NCBI GenBank assembly: GCA_027009865.1
Contig: JALVCR010000271.1
Location: forward strand, 1-7,407
Length of the DNA stretch: 7,407 nucleotides
Reading direction: 5' to 3'
DNA from: Campylobacterales bacterium
GTDB taxonomy: Bacteria; Campylobacterota; Campylobacteria; Campylobacterales; JAADDG01
Positions within the stretch are counted from its first letter, which is position 1. Every line of letters begins with the position of its first letter. The translations under genes were made by a program, and so were the position numbers. Of this stretch, positions 4,993 to 7,407 are shown in pieces. Below the pieces are notes generated by a model, which ran no database searches, was not told the origin of the DNA, and saw only the letters and a program-made list of their open reading frames with translations.

Positions 4993-7407
4993 TAAAGATA
5001 GGTATGCTTTAGTTCAAAGAGCCAAAGCTCATCGTTTGAGGCAAAAGATGAGCGGTTATAAGCTAAAGAGAGCATCAAATTATCATCTCCCAAAAATCTC
5101 CCGCTTGAAGCTATTTTTGCCAAATATCCAAAGCCGTAAAGGGAGTTTTCAAAAACTCCAAGTTTTAAAAAAGCTCTCCAGGGAGAGGAGATTTTACCCA
5201 AAAAATTATCCCCTATCAAAATCTCCCCTCCTCCTTGTGTATAATTTTTTAAATCTTTTAAATTATCTCCCTTAAATCTTGCAACAGTAAAATATTCTCT
5301 AAAAGAGATATCGGGATAAACGCTGCTTAAATTCTCTCTAAAAGAGATGCTCGCTATTTCTCCTTTTCCAAGAAAAATATTATTAGAAAAATATCTATCT
5401 CTTTTGGCGCTTAACAAAAGAGAGATTTTAGGAGAGAGAAGATAATTTAAATCAAAAGAGAGACTATCTTTATTACCGTTTACAAACAGATCTCTTGTCT
5501 CTTTTGCAATCTCCCCTTTAGAAGCTTTAAAATTAAAAGAGGCTCTTTTTGATATTTTTCTGTAAAGTTGCAAAAAGAGATTTTTATATCCTTCATTTAC
5601 ATCTCTATATCCAGCTCCTATATCCAAATATCCTCTCTCTTGCAAAATTTTAATCCACATCTTAGCCCTGTATTCGTCAAAAACTGAATAATACTCTCCT
5701 CTTGCTGCATTGGCCAAAAATCCTATATAGTATCTCCCTATTAAATGCAAAATATTGGAAATTTCTATATATTTTCTATTTAGCCCCTCTCTCTTTTCAT
5801 ATCCAAAAGATGTTATAAATCTGTTTGAATATCTCTCATCCAAATCATATTTTAATTTATAGACTTCAAAATTGTTAGAAGAATTCTCTAAAGCCCTAAA
5901 AGCTTCGCTTTTAGCCTCTCCTATTTGAAAGCTCTTTATCAAAGCCTCTATTTTCCCTTTAGGAGGCAAGATAGAGAAGTATCTGTATAAAAGCTCTCTT
6001 AACTTCATGCTATCTTCATCTTTTAAAGAGAGGTAGAGTTTTAGCCAAGTTTGCACATTTTGCAAATCTCTTATTAAAAATTTAACTCTCTCCTCTTTGT
6101 TTTTATATGCCAAAAAAGAGCTTTTTAAATCTATATACTCACTTTTGCTCAAAACCTTTTTAGCTCTTTTTAAAAGAGAGAGATAAGAGGGAGAGTTTAA
6201 AAAAAAGAGAGCTTCTCTTAAATATCTTTTTAGAAACTCCCTATTTTTATAAAGAGATGGATTTTTTTTGAGTCTTTTTCTATCTTCTTGAAAAATATCT
6301 CTCAAAAGAGAAAGCCCCTCTCTTCTTTTTCCGCTTGCTATCAGTAAATATGCGTAATCTATCTTTAGATTTTGATTTGAGAGATTGTTTTTTAGAGCTT
6401 TTTTATAATAAAAGATGGCTTTTTTGTAATTTCCAAGCCTGTAGTTTATCATAGCCGCCAAAACGGCGCTTCTTGAGTCTATTTTGCCTTTTGCCTCTAT
6501 AATTAATAAAATATTTTTAAGTTTCCTGATGTTATTAGCAGATATCAGATAAAAAGCATATTTTGAGAGTATCTCAATGGAGGATGGATCCCTTTTTAAA
6601 GCCTCCTCATAAAATCTAAAAGCATCTCTCTTTCCCAAAGCATTATAAATCTCCCCTTTTAAAAGCCAAAATGATGGATTTTCCTTAAACTCATCTTCTC
6701 TCTCTTTGCTTAAAGAATTCAAGATTTTTAAAACATCTTTTGCTCTCTTCTCTTTAATCTTCTCTTTTGCAAAAACCAATAAAAACGCCAAATCACCCTT
6801 TTGCCTAAAGGCTTTTAAAGCCATTTTCAAAGCAAATTTTTTATCCTTTTTCAAATAGTATCTAATAAGTTTACTGTAATCCTCTTTTTCGCAACCGTTT
6901 TGAAGACAGACTCTCTTTAGAATCTCCATAGAGCTTTTTTCATCTCCCAAAAACTCGTAAAATCTGCTAAGCTTTCTCCAAAATTTCACATCCTCTAAAG
7001 AGACTCTTTTAGCTGTGCTTTTTAAAACGCTCAAAGCCTCTTTATCTTTTTTCTCCAAAAAGAGTATCCACGCCAAAGAGAGAGCATCTTTAGGTTTTAA
7101 AAGAGAGTAGCGATACAAAAGCAAATATCTTTTTTTTGCCGCCTTTAAATCCTCAAGCTCAAAATAGATTCTTGCATCTTTTCTTAAAATATCAGGATCT
7201 CTTGTTTTTTTGTAAACTCTATCCAAAATATCAGCACATCTTCTAAGCTCTCCCAATTTTTCGCAAAGAGATGTTAAAGTGTCGATATTTTTATCAGTTG
7301 GATTTTTCAAAACCCTCTTTTTATATATTTTGAAAGCCTCTTTATAATCTTTTGTGGAAATGGAGAGTTTTAAAATAGTATCTTCAAGCTTTTTATTTTT
7401 CTCTTTT
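4989..7407 (-). CDS. pelB: PelB-like exopolysaccharide exporter: TPR scaffold plus outer-membrane barrel, C-terminal part
   Basis: Probable outer-membrane secretin for the polymer, with a periplasmic TPR region that would recruit the deacetylase. The frame is open to the right edge, so the N-terminus (signal or membrane anchor and more TPRs) is outside; 805 residues are visible. A TTG at 7310 is internal, because helical TPR-like sequence continues upstream of it. Numbered from the first visible codon, about 1-520 is Lys/Arg-rich alpha-helical repeat sequence; clear TPR units occur near 246-276 (FWLLKGEIYNALGK...) and 316-344 (AAMINYRLGNYKKAIFYYKK...). About 525-805 has alternating amphipathic strands rich in Tyr, Phe, Gly and Ser, ending FELKHTYLY with a terminal aromatic as in outer-membrane barrels. 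One chain combining TPRs and a barrel fits PelB (about 1190 residues in Pseudomonas), PgaA or BcsC; the PelA-like neighbour favours PelB. Its stop overlaps that of galE. Codons are heavy in AAA, AAG and AGA, making the coding strand strongly purine-rich. Confidence 0.68.
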   Translation of the reverse strand, partial: KEKNKKLEDTILKLSISTKDYKEAFKIYKKRVLKNPTDKNIDTLTSLCEKLGELRRCADILDRVYKKTRDPDILRKDARIYFELEDLKAAKKRYLLLYRYSLLKPKDALSLAWILFLEKKDKEALSVLKSTAKRVSLEDVKFWRKLSRFYEFLGDEKSSMEILKRVCLQNGCEKEDYSKLIRYYLKKDKKFALKMALKAFRQKGDLAFLLVFAKEKIKEKRAKDVLKILNSLSKEREDEFKENPSFWLLKGEIYNALGKRDAFRFYEEALKRDPSSIEILSKYAFYLISANNIRKLKNILLIIEAKGKIDSRSAVLAAMINYRLGNYKKAIFYYKKALKNNLSNQNLKIDYAYLLIASGKRREGLSLLRDIFQEDRKRLKKNPSLYKNREFLKRYLREALFFLNSPSYLSLLKRAKKVLSKSEYIDLKSSFLAYKNKEERVKFLIRDLQNVQTWLKLYLSLKDEDSMKLRELLYRYFSILPPKGKIEALIKSFQIGEAKSEAFRALENSSNNFEVYKLKYDLDERYSNRFITSFGYEKREGLNRKYIEISNILHLIGRYYIGFLANAARGEYYSVFDEYRAKMWIKILQERGYLDIGAGYRDVNEGYKNLFLQLYRKISKRASFNFKASKGEIAKETRDLFVNGNKDSLSFDLNYLLSPKISLLLSAKRDRYFSNNIFLGKGEIASISFRENLSSVYPDISFREYFTVARFKGDNLKDLKNYTQGGGEILIGDNFLGKISSPWRAFLKLGVFENSLYGFGYLAKIASSGRFLGDDNLMLSLAYNRSSFASNDELWLFELKHTYLY
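5027..5053. terminator. Hairpin in the pelB 3' end, possible galE terminator
   Basis: GCTCATC (5027-5033) pairs with GATGAGC (5047-5053); after one G/A mismatch the stem continues with TTTG (5035-5038) and CAAA (5042-5045) around a 3-base loop. It begins 34 bases after the galE stop and lies within the end of the pelB coding sequence. There is no U tract on the + strand, so intrinsic termination is uncertain and it may be chance within coding DNA. Confidence 0.3.

Noticed and set aside
4979..5275. + strand open frame running from the end of galE into pelB
   Set aside because: It is the complement of the barrel-coding end of pelB, with no ribosome site and a composition explained by the purine-rich opposite strand.
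5300..7400. Recurring TCTCTTTT-like words on the + strand, resembling a repeat family
   Set aside because: They are explained by Lys/Arg/Glu-rich coding (AAA, AAG, AGA, GAG) on the - strand and show no regular spacing.
1..7407. CRISPR array, tRNA/rRNA genes, insertion sequences
   Set aside because: No regularly spaced repeats, cloverleaf-like sequences, rRNA motifs, transposase motifs or terminal inverted repeats were seen.

Overview
The window looks like chromosomal DNA from a low-GC, Gram-negative bacterium. The best guess is Campylobacterota (epsilonproteobacteria), possibly a thermophilic vent lineage such as Nautiliales or Nitratiruptor. The reasons are AT-rich intergenic DNA, heavy use of AGA (Arg) and ATA (Ile) codons, a very short type III pantothenate kinase, tight gene packing, and an outer-membrane beta-barrel protein. 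The taxon is an inference from style and gene content, not a proven assignment.

Left part (1-1198, + strand): a housekeeping pair. The 3' part of coaX (type III pantothenate kinase, start just outside the window) overlaps hisG by 29 bases. hisG encodes a short-form ATP phosphoribosyltransferase, the first step of histidine synthesis, of the type that normally needs a HisZ partner. A small hairpin spanning two stop codons separates this pair from the convergent gene that follows.

Right part (1208-7407): an exopolysaccharide locus that I read as Pel-like. On the - strand are a secreted 860-residue PelA-like polysaccharide deacetylase and the C-terminal 805 residues of a PelB-like protein with a TPR scaffold and an outer-membrane barrel. 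Between them on the + strand lies a GalE-family UDP-sugar 4-epimerase. Together they would supply the sugar nucleotide (UDP-GalNAc or UDP-Gal), deacetylate the polymer in the periplasm and export it through the outer membrane. The polymerase and inner-membrane genes (PelD/E/F/G-like) are not in the window and would be expected to the right of it, upstream of pelB on the - strand.

Three things stand out. The PelA-like protein lacks the N-terminal glycoside hydrolase domain of Pseudomonas PelA and carries a CBM9/DOMON-like beta domain instead. The galE-like gene sits inside the locus in the opposite orientation, as a candidate PelX-type epimerase. The divergent pelA/galE intergenic region carries two nearly identical 23-base repeats; one lies between the two predicted divergent -10 boxes and is a candidate shared operator.
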